From Occultella aeris (GTDB lineage Bacteria > Actinomycetota > Actinomycetes > Actinomycetales > Beutenbergiaceae): a DNA stretch of 64,000 bases. Where the stretch lies: assembly GCF_902703175.1 (NCBI RefSeq), contig NZ_CACRYJ010000058.1, positions 142,087 through 206,086 of the forward strand, given 5' to 3'. Position 1 is the stretch's first letter. Each line of letters begins with the position of its first letter. Shown here piece after piece: positions 8,526 to 17,612 of the stretch. A model generated the notes under the pieces. The model was not told where the DNA came from, did not search any database, and was given only the letters and a program-made list of their open reading frames with translations. Position numbers and translations under genes: made by a program.

Positions 8526-8882
8526 TCAGCTCACCCCGCGCAGGTGTTCGAGGCGCGGCCGCTGCCCGGTGGGGTGCCAGATGGCGATCACATCGATCCG
8601 CACCCCTGCGGTTCGGGTCGGGTGCTCGGCCAGCCACAGTCCCGCCAGGCGGCGCAACCGCGCCAGTTTGGCCCGGTCCACGGCTTCGGCCGGATGCCCG
8701 AAACTCAGCGACGTCCGCGTCTTCACCTCGACGACCACCACGTCATCGCCGTCCCGAGCGACGATGTCGATCTCACCGGCCGTGCAGCGCCAGTTCGTGT
8801 CGAGCACCTCGTAGCCCTGGCGTTCGAGCCATCTGCGGGCACGCAGCTCCCCGGACCTGCCCACCTCGTCCTTCGCGAGCAT
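8526..8882 (-). CDS. YraN family (UPF0102) putative nuclease-fold protein
   Basis: 118-residue member of UPF0102. The fold resembles restriction endonuclease-like and Holliday-junction resolvase proteins, but the biological role is not established. The start at 8882 (MLAKDEVGRSGELRARRWLE) is chosen because GGAGGTGG lies 5 bases upstream and this is the normal family N-terminus; the frame extends 17 codons further to a GTG at 8933. Conserved residues are visible in NWRCTAGEIDIVARDGDDVVVVEVKTR cut as GEIDIVARD and VVEVKTR, the E-D-ExK nuclease-like core. It leads the comM-dprA-xerC cluster. Confidence 0.9.
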   Translation of the reverse strand: MLAKDEVGRSGELRARRWLERQGYEVLDTNWRCTAGEIDIVARDGDDVVVVEVKTRTSLSFGHPAEAVDRAKLARLRRLAGLWLAEHPTRTAGVRIDVIAIWHPTGQRPRLEHLRGVS

Positions 8883-8989
8883 CGCGACCACCTCCGCAGG
8901 CGATGCTGCCCGCGTCGGCGCGGCCAGGATCACGCTGAGGACGCGGCTGTGGAAAGCGGTGCATCACCGACCGACTGTGGAGAGGGCCG

Positions 8990-9008
8990 GCGCACCGTTC
9001 CGGTGCGC
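8990..9008 (-). terminator. Hairpin terminator after the DUF2469 gene
   Basis: Perfect 8-bp stem GCGCACCG (8990-8997) and CGGTGCGC (9001-9008) with a 3-nt loop, starting 6 bp past the stop of the DUF2469 gene. It would end the lepB-rnhB-DUF2469 transcript before yraN. Confidence 0.65.
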
Positions 9009-9014
9009 GCCTCG

Positions 9015-9320
9015 CTAGCGGGGCAGCTCCAGGTCCGGCTTGGCCAGTTCCTCGACGTTGACGTCCTTGAACGTCACGACCCGGACGGACTTCACGAACC
9101 GCGCGGACCGGTACACGTCCCAGACCCAGGCGTCGGCGAGGGTCAGTTCGAAGAACACCTCGCCGCCGGCCGAGCGGACCTGCAGGTCCACCTGGTTCGC
9201 CAGATAGAACCGGCGCTCGGTCTCCACCACGTAGGAGAAGAGTCCGACGACGTCGCGGTACTCGCGGTAGAGCGCGAGCTCCATGTCCGTCTCGTAGTTC
9301 TCGAGGTCCTCTGCACTCAC
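9015..9320 (-). CDS. DUF2469 family protein
   Basis: 101-residue actinobacterial protein of unknown function, conserved next to rnhB and yraN (related to the Rv2901c group of mycobacteria). It starts with a GTG ([20 protein letters not shown]) whose GTGA overlaps the rnhB stop by 4 bp. It is acidic, with conserved stretches [20 protein letters not shown] and a C-terminal [20 protein letters not shown]. No signal peptide or membrane segment. Coupling to rnhB suggests a nucleic-acid-related or secretion-related job, but no function is known to me. Confidence 0.9.
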   Translation of the reverse strand: MSAEDLENYETDMELALYREYRDVVGLFSYVVETERRFYLANQVDLQVRSAGGEVFFELTLADAWVWDVYRSARFVKSVRVVTFKDVNVEELAKPDLELPR

Positions 9321-10021
9321 TGGTCCATCATGCCCCCTCCGGTGACCACGGGTGTGCCGGTGCCGACGGCCACGCCGGGCAGCGACCAGCTCCTGCGGTG
9401 CAGCTCGCACGGACCGTGCTCGGTGAGCGCGGCCAGGTGCTCCGGCGCCGAGTACCCCTTGTTCCCGTGCCAGCCGTAGGCGGGAAAGTCCTCGTGCAGC
9501 TCGCGCATCATAGCGTCCCGCTCGCACTTGGCCAGCACGCTCGCGGCCGCGACCACGGAGCAGGTCAGGTCCGCCTTGATCCGGGTGGTGACCGGCGGCG
9601 TCACCGGCGCCGGGGTGAACAGGTCAGCCGGCGCGCTGAGCCAGTCGTGATTGCCGTCGAGGATCACCACGTCCGCCTCGATGCCGTCGCACACCAGCGC
9701 GGTCAGCGCCCGGGTGCCGGCGAGCCGGAGCGCCGCGATGATGCCGATCCGATCGATCTCCGCAGGTTCCGCGTGACCGACGGCACTCGCGACGCTCCAG
9801 CGGCGGATCGGCGCGCACAAGCGTTCCCGTGCCTCGGGACGCAGCAGCTTGGAGTCGCGCAGGCCCGCGGGGCTGCGACCGGTGTCGACGTCGATGACGA
9901 CGACTCCCACGCTCACCGGACCCGCCAGCGCGCCGCGTCCGACCTCGTCCATCCCGGCCACGTAGCGTCGCCCCCCGGCCAGGAGCTCACGCTCCAGCAG
10001 CCTGGTGGGCGGGCGGCTCAC
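9317..10021 (-). CDS. rnhB: Ribonuclease HII
   Basis: Cleaves the RNA strand of RNA-DNA hybrids and single ribonucleotides in DNA. The family motifs are present: [17 protein letters not shown] (first catalytic Asp and Glu), LRDSKLL, DGNHDW, and [17 protein letters not shown] with the third acidic residue. The start is taken as the GTG at 10021, which overlaps the lepB TGA (GTGA), giving 234 residues; a longer GTG start at 10069 would add 16 codons inside lepB. It is the middle gene of lepB-rnhB-DUF2469. Confidence 0.94.
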   Translation of the reverse strand: MSRPPTRLLERELLAGGRRYVAGMDEVGRGALAGPVSVGVVVIDVDTGRSPAGLRDSKLLRPEARERLCAPIRRWSVASAVGHAEPAEIDRIGIIAALRLAGTRALTALVCDGIEADVVILDGNHDWLSAPADLFTPAPVTPPVTTRIKADLTCSVVAAASVLAKCERDAMMRELHEDFPAYGWHGNKGYSAPEHLAALTEHGPCELHRRSWSLPGVAVGTGTPVVTGGGMMDQ

Positions 10022-10839
10022 GACGGGTCGGGGACGTCGGCGAACGTTTCCTCGGGGTTGCTCAACCACGTGATCGAATCCAATGGCCAGATGATGACGA
10101 AGGCGGTACCCACCACGTTACGTATCGGAACGAACCCTCCGCCAACCGACGCGGCGTTGTATCGCGAATCCGCCGATCGCGGCCGGTTGTCCCCCATCAC
10201 CCACAGGTGCCCCTCGGGCACCACGACGTCGAACGGGTCGTTGCTCGGCGCGGCGCCGTCGATCACGTACGGCTCGTCGATGGCGGCGCCGTTGACCGTG
10301 ATCTGGCCGGCCTCGTTGCAGCAGACGACGTGGTCGCCGGCCACTCCGATGATCCGCTTGATGAGGTGTTCGTCGGCGTGCTCGGGCAGGATCCCGATCC
10401 ACGTGAGCACCTGCTCCACCGGGTTCAGCGGCTCCGACTCGGGGTTGTCCAGCCAGCCGCCCGGATCGAGGAAGACCACGATGTCTCCGCGTTCGAGTTC
10501 GAACGGCCCCGGGGTGAGCTTGCTGACGACCAGCCGGTCGCCCACCAGGAGGGTGTCCTCCATCGAGATGCTGGGGATGTAGAAGGCCTGCGCCAGAAAG
10601 GTCTTGATGATCAGCGACAGCGCCAGCGCGGCAACGAGCACGATGACGCACTCGTGCAGGAACGACCGGAGCGCACCACGACGAGGCTTCTGCTCGCCGT
10701 CGCTCGTTTCGTCGCCTTCGCCGCCGGCCTCGTCGGTGATGGACGACGGCGTCGCGGCGTCGGTCTCGGCGGCGTCGGTTTCCGGGTCGGCGGGTGACTC
10801 CTCGGGCAGGTCCGTTGGACCGTCATGCCGTTGCGTCAC
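10018..10839 (-). CDS. lepB: Signal peptidase I
   Basis: Membrane serine protease that removes signal peptides from exported proteins. The 273-residue protein has a long acidic cytoplasmic N-terminus (about 55 residues rich in Asp, Glu, Pro and Thr), one membrane anchor ([20 protein letters not shown], about 64-83) and the catalytic domain outside. The catalytic serine is S92 in [10 protein letters not shown] and the lysine K161 in KRIIGVAGD. The box E motif [12 protein letters not shown] is present. Usual actinobacterial position between rplS and rnhB. Confidence 0.95.
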   Translation of the reverse strand: MTQRHDGPTDLPEESPADPETDAAETDAATPSSITDEAGGEGDETSDGEQKPRRGALRSFLHECVIVLVAALALSLIIKTFLAQAFYIPSISMEDTLLVGDRLVVSKLTPGPFELERGDIVVFLDPGGWLDNPESEPLNPVEQVLTWIGILPEHADEHLIKRIIGVAGDHVVCCNEAGQITVNGAAIDEPYVIDGAAPSNDPFDVVVPEGHLWVMGDNRPRSADSRYNAASVGGGFVPIRNVVGTAFVIIWPLDSITWLSNPEETFADVPDPS

Positions 10840-10860
10840 CGCGCCGTCCCGTCATCCTCA

Positions 10861-10877
10861 AGCGGGCCGGGCCCGCT
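10861..10877 (-). terminator. Hairpin terminator after rplS
   Basis: Perfect 7-bp stem AGCGGGC (10861-10867) and GCCCGCT (10871-10877) with a 3-nt loop, 11 bp past the rplS stop and 21 bp before the lepB start. Confidence 0.6.
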
Positions 10878-10888
10878 GGTCACTACGT

Positions 10889-11245
10889 TCAGCTCGCGGG
10901 GGTGTCGCGACGCTCCTTGATCTTGGCGGCCTTGCCGTGGCGCTTGCGCAGGTAGTACAGCTTCGCGCGGCGCACGTCACCGCGGGTGACGACCTCGATG
11001 TGGTCGATCGTCGGGGAGTGCAGCGGGAAGGTGCGCTCGACGCCGACGCCGAAGCTGACCTTGCGGACCTTGAAGCTCTCGCGGACCCCGCCGCCGGAGC
11101 GGGCGATCACGACGCCCTGGAACACCTGGATACGGGAGCGGCTGCCCTCGATGACCTTCACGTGCACCTTGAGGGTGTCGCCGGCGCGGAACGAGGGGAT
11201 GTCCGAACGCAGGGAGCCTGCGTCGATGCTGTCCAGAGTCTGCAT
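10889..11245 (-). CDS. rplS: 50S ribosomal protein L19
   Basis: Large-subunit ribosomal protein L19, located at the 30S-50S interface. 118 residues from [19 protein letters not shown], typical of the family. The motifs [37 protein letters not shown] and [19 protein letters not shown] are all standard. The ATG at 11245 has GGAAGG upstream; 11 further codons of open frame are ignored. It stands between trmD (176-bp gap, which probably carries its own promoter) and lepB. Confidence 0.97.
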   Translation of the reverse strand: MQTLDSIDAGSLRSDIPSFRAGDTLKVHVKVIEGSRSRIQVFQGVVIARSGGGVRESFKVRKVSFGVGVERTFPLHSPTIDHIEVVTRGDVRRAKLYYLRKRHGKAAKIKERRDTPAS

Positions 11246-11421
11246 GGTGATGCCTTCCCGCTCGTGCGCACAGGTCACGCGCGATGGTCAGGGTGGCCGG
11301 AGCCACCTGATGTCAGTGGTGGTCGCGTTGGTGGGCGGCTGAAGTCGCGCTCCCCTGTGGCAGAGCACGTCGCGGCCCGCGCGACTGACCTAGTTTGCCA
11401 CACGGTCCGGGCAGGCGGAAA

Positions 11422-12678
11422 TCACGCGGGGCGGAGTGTGCGCGTCATCACGTAGTCGTCGGCCCGGTACGTCCCGACGGTGAACCGCTTGGTACCGGCG
11501 CGGGTGAACTCGCACGCCCGGTAGAAGCGCTGCGCGCGCTCGTTCTGCTGGTTCACGCCGAGCCAGAGCGTGTGCACGCCGCGCTCGAGCGCCCGTGCCG
11601 CCGTTGCCGCGACGAGCGCCCGGGCCACCCCGGCCCCGTGGTGTTCCGGCAGCACGTAGCACTTGGACAGTTCCGCCGTCGGGCGCCCGGTGACGACGGC
11701 GGCGACGTCCGGGTCCGCCGGCTCGCCGTGCACGGTCATCGTGTAGCCGACGACGGCGCCGGCGACCTCGGCCACGTGCACGTCACGGTTGCGGTCACGC
11801 AGGTAGCGGCGGAAGTCGACGGCGGTGAGGTGCTCCTCGATGAAGGCCAGGACGTCCTCGGCGGGCAGTTGTGGCGGGCAGGCGAGCGGGAACGTGCGGG
11901 CGGCGACGTCGGCGATAGCCTCAGCGTCCACGGGGCGGGCGAGCCGGATCTCGGGTGAGCCCTGCCCCGTGATGAGGTCCGGGCGGCGCCGGGCCGTGCG
12001 TTCCACGGCGCGGGCGCGGCGCCACGACCGGATCCGGCCGTGATCGCCGGAGAGCAGCACCTCGGGCACGTCCAGTCCGCGCCACGACGGCGGCTTGGTG
12101 TACACCGGGTACTCGAGCAGCCCTGCCGCACCGTGCGACTCCTCGACGAGCGACTCGGGGTTGCCGATCACGCCGGGCAACAGCCGCGCGACCGCCTCGA
12201 TCACCACGAGCGCGGCCACCTCGCCGCCGTTGAGCACGTAGTCGCCGAGGGAGATCTCCCTGATGGTCACGTCGTCACGGCCGGAGTAGTGCTCGCTCAC
12301 GCGGGCGTCGATACCCTCGTACCGACCACAGGCGAACACCAACTGCCCGCCGGCGGACACCAGCAGCGCCAGTTCCTCGGCCATGGCCTGGGTCATCCGG
12401 TCCCCCGCCGGCGTCGGCACGAGGACGGTGCGGGACGGGCTGTCGGCGACCAGGACGCCATCGAGCGCGTCGCCCCACACGTCCGGCCGCATCACCATGC
12501 CGGCGCCACCGCCGAACGGCGTGTCATCCACCGTGCGGTGACGGTCGCTCGTCCAGTCCCGCAGGTCGTGGACGCCGATCTCGAGCAACCCGTCGCGGCG
12601 CGCCTTTCCCACCAAGGACAGTTCCAGCGGCGCCAGGTAACCGGGGAAGATGGTGAGGACGTCGATCCGTCCGCTCAC
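11422..12678 (-). CDS. trmD: tRNA (guanine37-N1)-methyltransferase fused to a GNAT acetyltransferase
   Basis: 418-residue two-domain protein. Residues 1-236 are TrmD, which methylates G37 in tRNAs with a GG36-G37 sequence: [31 protein letters not shown], the knot region [12 protein letters not shown] and [11 protein letters not shown], then the C-terminal tRNA-binding helices. TrmD normally ends there at about 240-255 residues. Residues 243-418 form a GNAT domain: an N-terminal [16 protein letters not shown], the acetyl-CoA loop [14 protein letters not shown] (about 343-356) and [16 protein letters not shown] (about 377-391). The reading frame is uninterrupted across the linker ([13 protein letters not shown]). 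It overlaps rimM by 4 bp. The acetylation target is unknown. Confidence 0.93.
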   Translation of the reverse strand: MSGRIDVLTIFPGYLAPLELSLVGKARRDGLLEIGVHDLRDWTSDRHRTVDDTPFGGGAGMVMRPDVWGDALDGVLVADSPSRTVLVPTPAGDRMTQAMAEELALLVSAGGQLVFACGRYEGIDARVSEHYSGRDDVTIREISLGDYVLNGGEVAALVVIEAVARLLPGVIGNPESLVEESHGAAGLLEYPVYTKPPSWRGLDVPEVLLSGDHGRIRSWRRARAVERTARRRPDLITGQGSPEIRLARPVDAEAIADVAARTFPLACPPQLPAEDVLAFIEEHLTAVDFRRYLRDRNRDVHVAEVAGAVVGYTMTVHGEPADPDVAAVVTGRPTAELSKCYVLPEHHGAGVARALVAATAARALERGVHTLWLGVNQQNERAQRFYRACEFTRAGTKRFTVGTYRADDYVMTRTLRPA

Positions 12679-13253
12679 CGGTCCTCCCCCTGCCCGGGTT
12701 CCGCGTCGTCGGGCACGTCGGAGCCGGCGAGCAGACCGAGCGGTGCGTCGATGATGACGCGGCCGCCGGCCACGTCCACGGTCGGCACGATCGCGCGGAC
12801 GAACGGCACCAGGGTGCGCTCGCCCGAGTGCTCGCGCAGGATCAGCACGTCCTGGGCGGGGAGGTGCCGGATCCCCTCGATCTCACCCAGGGTCTCGCCG
12901 TCAGGGGTCTCGGCGCGCAGGCCGGACAACTCGTGGGGATACCACGCGTCCTCCTCGACGTCGGTCAGGGGTTCGGCGAGCAGCACCACGCCACGCATCT
13001 CCTCGGCGGCGGTCCGGTCGGTCACGCCCTCGAAACGGACGTACCAGTGCTTGCTCCGGTGGCTCAGGTCGGCGATGGTCAGCGGCCCGGCGGCGGCGGG
13101 TTCGGTCTGCAGGCTCGTACCCGGGGCGAGACGCGTCTGGGGATCGTCCGTGTGCACAGCCAGTCGCACCTCACCGCGCAGACCTTGCGCGCCTCCCACC
13201 GTCGCGACCCGGAGCAGGCTCTCAGATGCGTTCACTGGTCGATCATGGCGCAT
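12675..13253 (-). CDS. rimM: Ribosome maturation factor RimM
   Basis: Assists 16S rRNA 3'-domain processing and S19 assembly in 30S maturation. About 192 residues: a RimM N-domain ([20 protein letters not shown]) and a PRC-barrel C-domain ([18 protein letters not shown], then [16 protein letters not shown] and [11 protein letters not shown]). The start is uncertain: ATG at 13253, or a GTG at 13235 that is closer to the family N-terminus. The stop overlaps the trmD start (ATGA). It lies downstream of the khpA terminator, so it may have a separate promoter. Confidence 0.93.
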   Translation of the reverse strand: MRHDRPVNASESLLRVATVGGAQGLRGEVRLAVHTDDPQTRLAPGTSLQTEPAAAGPLTIADLSHRSKHWYVRFEGVTDRTAAEEMRGVVLLAEPLTDVEEDAWYPHELSGLRAETPDGETLGEIEGIRHLPAQDVLILREHSGERTLVPFVRAIVPTVDVAGGRVIIDAPLGLLAGSDVPDDAEPGQGEDR

Positions 13254-13315
13254 CGGCACGGTGCCCGGCGAACGGGTCCGGCCCGTGGCACCGAGACGAC
13301 CGGCGCCGGATACGG

Positions 13316-13353
13316 ATCAGGCCCGCACCCGGCATGGCCGGGGCGGGCCTGAT
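13316..13353 (-). terminator. Strong terminator after khpA
   Basis: Perfect 11-bp arms ATCAGGCCCGC (13316-13326) and GCGGGCCTGAT (13343-13353). Inside, CCCGG and CCGGG extend the stem around a single unpaired A, leaving a 5-nt loop. It begins 18 bp beyond the khpA stop and separates rpsP-khpA from rimM-trmD. Confidence 0.75.
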
Positions 13354-13370
13354 TCGATGACACTCGTGCC

Positions 13371-13610
13371 TCAGCGGCGGTCGACGTCCACCACGTCCAC
13401 CCGGACGGCGCCGGACGTGGACAGCGAACCGATGACGGTCCGCAGTGCGCGGGCGGTGCGGCCGGAGCGGCCGATCACCCGGCCGAGGTCGCTGGGGTTC
13501 ACCCGAACCTCGAGCAGGTCACCGCGACGCAGGGTGCGCGAGGTGACCTCGACGTCGTCGGGGTGGTCGACGATGCCACGCACGAGGTGCTCGAGTGCAT
13601 CGGCCAACAT
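13371..13610 (-). CDS. khpA: KH-domain RNA-binding protein KhpA
   Basis: 79-residue single-KH-domain protein (YlqC/KhpA type), an RNA-binding partner of KhpB in many Gram-positive bacteria. The GxxG loop is in DLGRVIGRSGRTARALRT, with flanking strands LEVRVNP and VRVDVVDVD. Its ATG shares one base with the rpsP stop (TGATG), indicating coupling. The rpsP-khpA-rimM-trmD order is conserved. Confidence 0.94.
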   Translation of the reverse strand: MLADALEHLVRGIVDHPDDVEVTSRTLRRGDLLEVRVNPSDLGRVIGRSGRTARALRTVIGSLSTSGAVRVDVVDVDRR

Positions 13611-14092
13611 CAGGCCTGGGCCTCGGGCTCGTCGGCGCTCTCCTCAGCGGCAGGTGCCTCGGCAGCCTCGGCGGCCTTCGCGTCCGCGGCAGCCTTCGCC
13701 TCCTCGGCGGCCTTCTCGGCCTTCGCCTCGGACGCCTTGGCCTTGCGCAGCTCGGCCTCGTCCTCGGCAGCCTTGACGGCGGCGGCGGCCTCGGCGGCCC
13801 CCTCCTTGACCCTCAGGGTGCCCTCGGCGCCCGGGAGACCCTTGAAGGTCTGCCAGTCGCCGGTGACCTTGAGCAGGGCGAGGACCTGCTCGGTCGGCTG
13901 GGCGCCGACACCGAGCCAGTACTGCGCGCGCTCGCGGTTGATCTCGATCAGGGAGGGTTCCTCGGTGGGGTGGTACTTCCCGATCTCCTCGATCACGCGG
14001 CCATCGCGCTTGGTGCGCGAGTCGGCCACGACAACACGGTAGAACGGCGTCCGGATCTTGCCGTGACGCTTCAAACGGATCTTGACGGCCAC
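13610..14092 (-). CDS. rpsP: 30S ribosomal protein S16 with Ala/Glu/Lys-rich tail
   Basis: Small-subunit protein S16. The GTG at 14092 ([19 protein letters not shown]) is chosen with AGGAG 11 bases upstream; an earlier GTG sits too close to that site. The core includes [20 protein letters not shown] and [18 protein letters not shown]. Length is 160 residues; after about 105 the protein is an Ala/Glu/Lys-rich helical extension (repeats of KAxEAKAxKAAEEA) ending in an acidic tail. Mycobacterial S16 is also extended, so this is actinobacterial rather than aberrant. Confidence 0.96.
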   Translation of the reverse strand: MAVKIRLKRHGKIRTPFYRVVVADSRTKRDGRVIEEIGKYHPTEEPSLIEINRERAQYWLGVGAQPTEQVLALLKVTGDWQTFKGLPGAEGTLRVKEGAAEAAAAVKAAEDEAELRKAKASEAKAEKAAEEAKAAADAKAAEAAEAPAAEESADEPEAQA

Positions 14093-14276
14093 TGTGGTGG
14101 TCACTCCTGGTTCATGTGTGGGTGAGCCCGTTCGAGGGCGCCAGTGGGGCCGGCGCTGCGGATCGGGCTCGGGACACGCCGGCTGCTCGGTGAGAGGGCC
14201 GAACACCAGCGGGTACAGCGGGTCATTCTGCCAGACCCGCACGGGTGCGTTCCACCTGCCCGCCCGGCGACATGGC

Positions 14277-14310
14277 GACACCCGGGGTGAGATGCCTCAC
14301 CCCGGGTGTC
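14277..14310. terminator. Long perfect hairpin, probably terminates the ABC exporter operon
   Basis: Perfect 15-bp arms GACACCCGGGGTGAG (14277-14291) and CTCACCCCGGGTGTC (14296-14310) around a 4-nt loop. It lies 30 bp past the stop of the last ABC gene (14340) and about 185 bp upstream of the rpsP start. It would insulate rpsP from the exporter operon. Confidence 0.75.
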
Positions 14311-14339
14311 GTGTGACGCCCACGATCACGGCCGCTGGG

Positions 14340-15140
14340 TCACTGCCACCGGAACAGTTTCGCGGCCAGCGGGTACAGGACTGCGATGTAGGCGGCCATC
14401 ACCACCATCTGCAGGGCCGGGAACTCCCCGGTGAACCAGGCGGCGCTGAGCGCCTGACTGAGCGCACCGAGCGGCGTGAACGCAGCGATCGTGGCGACCG
14501 CGTCGGGCATGAGCGGCCCGGGGGTCCACATCCCTGCGAAGAAGAGCATCGGGAAGTAGATCAGCATCCCGATCCCGCCGGCCGCCGAGGCCTTCCGCAC
14601 GAGCGCCCCGATCAACAACCCGATTCCCGCGGTTGCCGCGGCACCGAGGAGGAACGCGAGCACCGCCACGGCCGGGGACTGTGGTGCCGGAATCCCGAAC
14701 GCGAGCGCCCCGGCCGCCAGGGCGAGCAGGCTGGCCGCCACGAGCGCGACCAGGTTGACGACGACCTGCGCGATCAGCACGCCCTGCGGGCGCATCGGCG
14801 TCGTCGAGATGCGCCGGAGCACGCCGAGCTCACGCGCCGTGACGATCTGCGTCGGCAGCGTGCTCAGCGCGACCGTCGCGACCGCCAACGACAGCGCGAT
14901 CGGGACGTACAGGTGGATCGCCAGGTGACCGTCCCAGGGCTGCCCCATGCCGGTGATGGGGTCCCGCATCCCGGGCAGGGCGTAGCCGACACCGACCATG
15001 AGCACGGCGGGGAACAGCAGGGCGAAGACCACGCTGCCGGTATCCCGCAGGAACAGGCGGAACTCGGAGGCGATCAGGGCGCCCAGGCCGCGCATCGGGC
15101 GCGCCGTGGACGTGGTGCGTACTGCGGTCGTGGCACTCAT
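14340..15140 (-). CDS. ABC-2 type exporter permease
   Basis: 266-residue membrane protein of the ABC-2 family with about six membrane segments, for example VVFALLFPAVLMVGVGYAL, ALSLAVATVALSTL and GIGMLIYFPMLFFAGMW. It has the family's typical cytoplasmic RRISTTPMRPQG segment before the third helix. It overlaps the preceding ATPase gene by 4 bp (ATGA), so the two form one exporter. Substrate unknown; the YtrA-type regulator that leads the operon suggests cell-envelope stress or peptide antibiotics. Confidence 0.88.
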   Translation of the reverse strand: MSATTAVRTTSTARPMRGLGALIASEFRLFLRDTGSVVFALLFPAVLMVGVGYALPGMRDPITGMGQPWDGHLAIHLYVPIALSLAVATVALSTLPTQIVTARELGVLRRISTTPMRPQGVLIAQVVVNLVALVAASLLALAAGALAFGIPAPQSPAVAVLAFLLGAAATAGIGLLIGALVRKASAAGGIGMLIYFPMLFFAGMWTPGPLMPDAVATIAAFTPLGALSQALSAAWFTGEFPALQMVVMAAYIAVLYPLAAKLFRWQ

Positions 15141-16066
15141 GCGGCCAGCTCCTCTTCTACCGGGTGCCCGGTCACGTCCACGAAGACGTCCTCGAGCGTT
15201 CTGGTCATGGTTCGGATCTCGTCCGGGACGACGCCCACCTCGGCGAGCGCGAGGATGACGGCGGGCAGCACATGGGTCGTGCCGGTCACCTCCAGCTCGT
15301 CCTCGATCGTGGAGACCGCATGGACGTCGGCGAGCGACTCGATCAGCTCGATCGGGTCCGCAGCGCCCTCGGGCAGCCGCATCCGGAAGGTGCGCTCGTC
15401 GCTGCCGCCACGGATCAGCTCCTTCGGGGAGCCGGCGGCCACCACGCGCCCCTCGTCGATCACGACGAGCCTGTCGCAGAGCCGCTCGGCCTCGTCCATG
15501 AAGTGGGTGACGAGGATGATCGTGACGCCCGAGTCCCGGACCCGCTCCACCAGGTCCCAGACGTCGCGCCGGGCCTGGGGGTCCAGGCCTGTGGTCAGCT
15601 CGTCCAGGACCGCGACCTGCGGACTGCCCACGAGCGCCAGGGCGATGGACAGCCGCTGCTTGAGCCCGCCGGAGAGCTTCGCGAACTGCTTGCGCCGGTG
15701 CTCCCCGAGGCCGAGCATGCCGATCAGCTCCTCGGGGTCCGCCGGGTCCGGGTAGAACGACGCGAACAGTTCGAGGGCCTCGATGACCGTGATCTTGGCG
15801 GGCAGGCGAGCCTCCTGAAGCTGCACGCCGAGCACTGCCCGAATCGCCTGGGGGTCCTTCCTGGGGTCTATGCCGAGGACGGACAGCGACCCCCCGTCGG
15901 CGCGACGCAGGCCGGCCAGTGTCTCCACAGTGGTGGTCTTGCCGGCGCCGTTGCGACCGAGGATCCCGAAGATCTCTCCCCGTTCGACGGCGAAGCTGAC
16001 GTCCGCCACGGCGGTCTTGGCTCCGTAGGACTTACGCAGGTTCTCGACCTGCACGACGATGGTCAT
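15137..16066 (-). CDS. ABC transporter ATP-binding protein
   Basis: 309-residue ATPase. Walker A is GILGRNGAGKTTTVE, the signature KLSGGLKQRLSIALALVG and Walker B VAVLDELTTGLDPQ. The D in the Walker B/catalytic position is followed by E and LTTGLD, normal for ABC-2 exporters of the CcmA type. A C-terminal regulatory region of about 80 residues follows. The start at 16066 overlaps the upstream membrane gene (ATGA), and the stop overlaps the permease start. It probably energises the permease at 14340-15140. Confidence 0.92.
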   Translation of the reverse strand: MTIVVQVENLRKSYGAKTAVADVSFAVERGEIFGILGRNGAGKTTTVETLAGLRRADGGSLSVLGIDPRKDPQAIRAVLGVQLQEARLPAKITVIEALELFASFYPDPADPEELIGMLGLGEHRRKQFAKLSGGLKQRLSIALALVGSPQVAVLDELTTGLDPQARRDVWDLVERVRDSGVTIILVTHFMDEAERLCDRLVVIDEGRVVAAGSPKELIRGGSDERTFRMRLPEGAADPIELIESLADVHAVSTIEDELEVTGTTHVLPAVILALAEVGVVPDEIRTMTRTLEDVFVDVTGHPVEEELAA

Positions 16067-16737
16067 GACATCTCCAATGGCTTGCGGATGGCGATGGTGC
16101 GGGCCATGGCGTAACTGGCCACGGCGGTGGCGGCCGTGGTCGCCGCGATCACGGCGACCGTGAGGGCGGCGGGGTCGAGACCGCTCGCGATGATGGGCGG
16201 CAGAACCGTCAGTGGCAGCGCCGCGGTCGCCCAGGCCCCCCACCGGTAGTAGGTCAGACCGACGAGGACACCGGAGAGGCCGCCGGCCACGAACATGACG
16301 CAGTGGAACACCAGGGAGACTCCCCACGCCGAGGGGATCGGCGCGGCGGACGTGGCCGCGAAGGACCAGCCCTGGTCCAGGTAGATGCCGCGTTCGATCA
16401 CCAACACCGCCGTCATCACGACGCCGTTGACCACCCCGATCACGACGTTGCTGATCAGTGCCCCGATCACGAAGGACCGGCGGGTCATCCCAGCGGCCAC
16501 GTGGACGTTGATCGTGGCGGTCACCACGATCAGGGCGACGGAGAACGGGTACCAGATCCCGCCGTAGCGGATCGTCGACATGATCGAGAACGGCGGCTCC
16601 CCCATCCGCCAGTCGAGCACCAGCGTCACCACGGCTGCGGCGATCACGCAGATGGCCCAGAACCAGGCAACCGATACCAGTGAGGCACGTGTCATCCGCT
16701 GGGCGGCGCGGGCCCACTGCGGTGCGGTGGCAGTCAT
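16063..16737 (-). CDS. Membrane protein, putative permease subunit of an ABC exporter
   Basis: 224-residue protein with about six hydrophobic segments (LVSVAWFWAICVIAAAVVTL, YPFSVALIVVTATINVHVA, SFVIGALISNVVIGVVNGVV, VFHCVMFVAGGLSGVLVGLT and two C-terminal ones). I do not recognise a named family. It lies between two ABC ATPase genes with 4-bp overlaps on both sides, and its start has GAAGGAG upstream. The organisation resembles ytr-type operons, where such a protein is the partner of the first ATPase. That assignment is inference. Confidence 0.75.
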   Translation of the reverse strand: MTATAPQWARAAQRMTRASLVSVAWFWAICVIAAAVVTLVLDWRMGEPPFSIMSTIRYGGIWYPFSVALIVVTATINVHVAAGMTRRSFVIGALISNVVIGVVNGVVMTAVLVIERGIYLDQGWSFAATSAAPIPSAWGVSLVFHCVMFVAGGLSGVLVGLTYYRWGAWATAALPLTVLPPIIASGLDPAALTVAVIAATTAATAVASYAMARTIAIRKPLEMS

Positions 16738-17612
16738 CGGGACTCCTTCTCGGTCAGGTGGACGAACAGGTCCTGCACGCCGACGCCGCCGATCGCGACA
16801 CCCGCGGCCCGCGCGGCGTCGAGTGCCGCGCCGTCGAGGTCGCCGAACACGGTGACCTCCTTGGTCGGGCCGAGCGAACGGCTCGCGACGACCCGCAGGC
16901 CGGCGGTGACGGCGTCGACCTGCGCGGTGGGGCCGGTGAGCGTGGCGCCGCGGGTGCGGAAGTCCTCCACCTCCTCGTTCAGCAGGAGCCGGCCCTCATC
17001 GAGGATGACCACGCCCGAGAACAACCGCTCGATCTCACTGATCAGGTGGCTGGACAGGATGATCGTGCGCGGGTGCTCGGCGTAGTCGGCCAGGAGCAGG
17101 TCGTAGAACCGGTACCGCGAGGGCGCGTCCATGCCGAGGTACACCTCGTCGAACATCGTCAGCGGTGCGCGGCAGGCAAGGCCGATCACCGCCCCGAACG
17201 CGGACCGCTGCCCCCGCGAGAACGTACTGATCGCCTTCTTCCGGTTCAGCCCGAACGCGTCCACGAGCTCGTCCGCGAACTGCGCATCCCACGCGGGGCG
17301 GGCCTGTTCGTAATAGGCCAGGCTCGCCGAGATCTTCTCGTTGGCGAGGACGTCGCCGCTCTCGCGGATCAGACTGACGCCGGCCATGACGCGTTCGTTC
17401 TCGAACGGCTCGGCGCCGTCGATGAGCACGGAGCCCGCCGTGGGCCTGCGCATCGACGCGAGCACCGAGAGCGTGCTCGTCTTGCCCGAGCCGTTGCGGC
17501 CGAGCAGGCCGTAGATGCCGTCCGGTTCGAGGTCGAACGAGACGTTGTCGACGGCGGTGGTGCGACCGTAGCGGACGGTCAGGTCGCGGACGGAGACGGC
17601 AAAGCCGCTCAT
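16734..17612 (-). CDS. ABC transporter ATP-binding protein (YtrB-like)
   Basis: 292-residue ATPase. Walker A is GLLGRNGSGKTSTLSVL; the signature region is degenerate, STFSRGQRSAFGAVIGLA (the first residues of LSGGQ are FSRGQ); Walker B is PLTMFDEVYLGMDAPSR. The FSRGQ and DEVYLGMD variants are typical of the YtrB-like group controlled by YtrA-type GntR repressors. It is the second gene of the operon, overlapping the regulator and the membrane protein by 4 bp each. Confidence 0.9.
   Translation of the reverse strand: MSGFAVSVRDLTVRYGRTTAVDNVSFDLEPDGIYGLLGRNGSGKTSTLSVLASMRRPTAGSVLIDGAEPFENERVMAGVSLIRESGDVLANEKISASLAYYEQARPAWDAQFADELVDAFGLNRKKAISTFSRGQRSAFGAVIGLACRAPLTMFDEVYLGMDAPSRYRFYDLLLADYAEHPRTIILSSHLISEIERLFSGVVILDEGRLLLNEEVEDFRTRGATLTGPTAQVDAVTAGLRVVASRSLGPTKEVTVFGDLDGAALDAARAAGVAIGGVGVQDLFVHLTEKESR

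Noticed and set aside
7508..8938. 476-residue plus-strand open frame opposite comM and yraN
   Set aside because: Antisense to well-supported genes with no motifs of its own.
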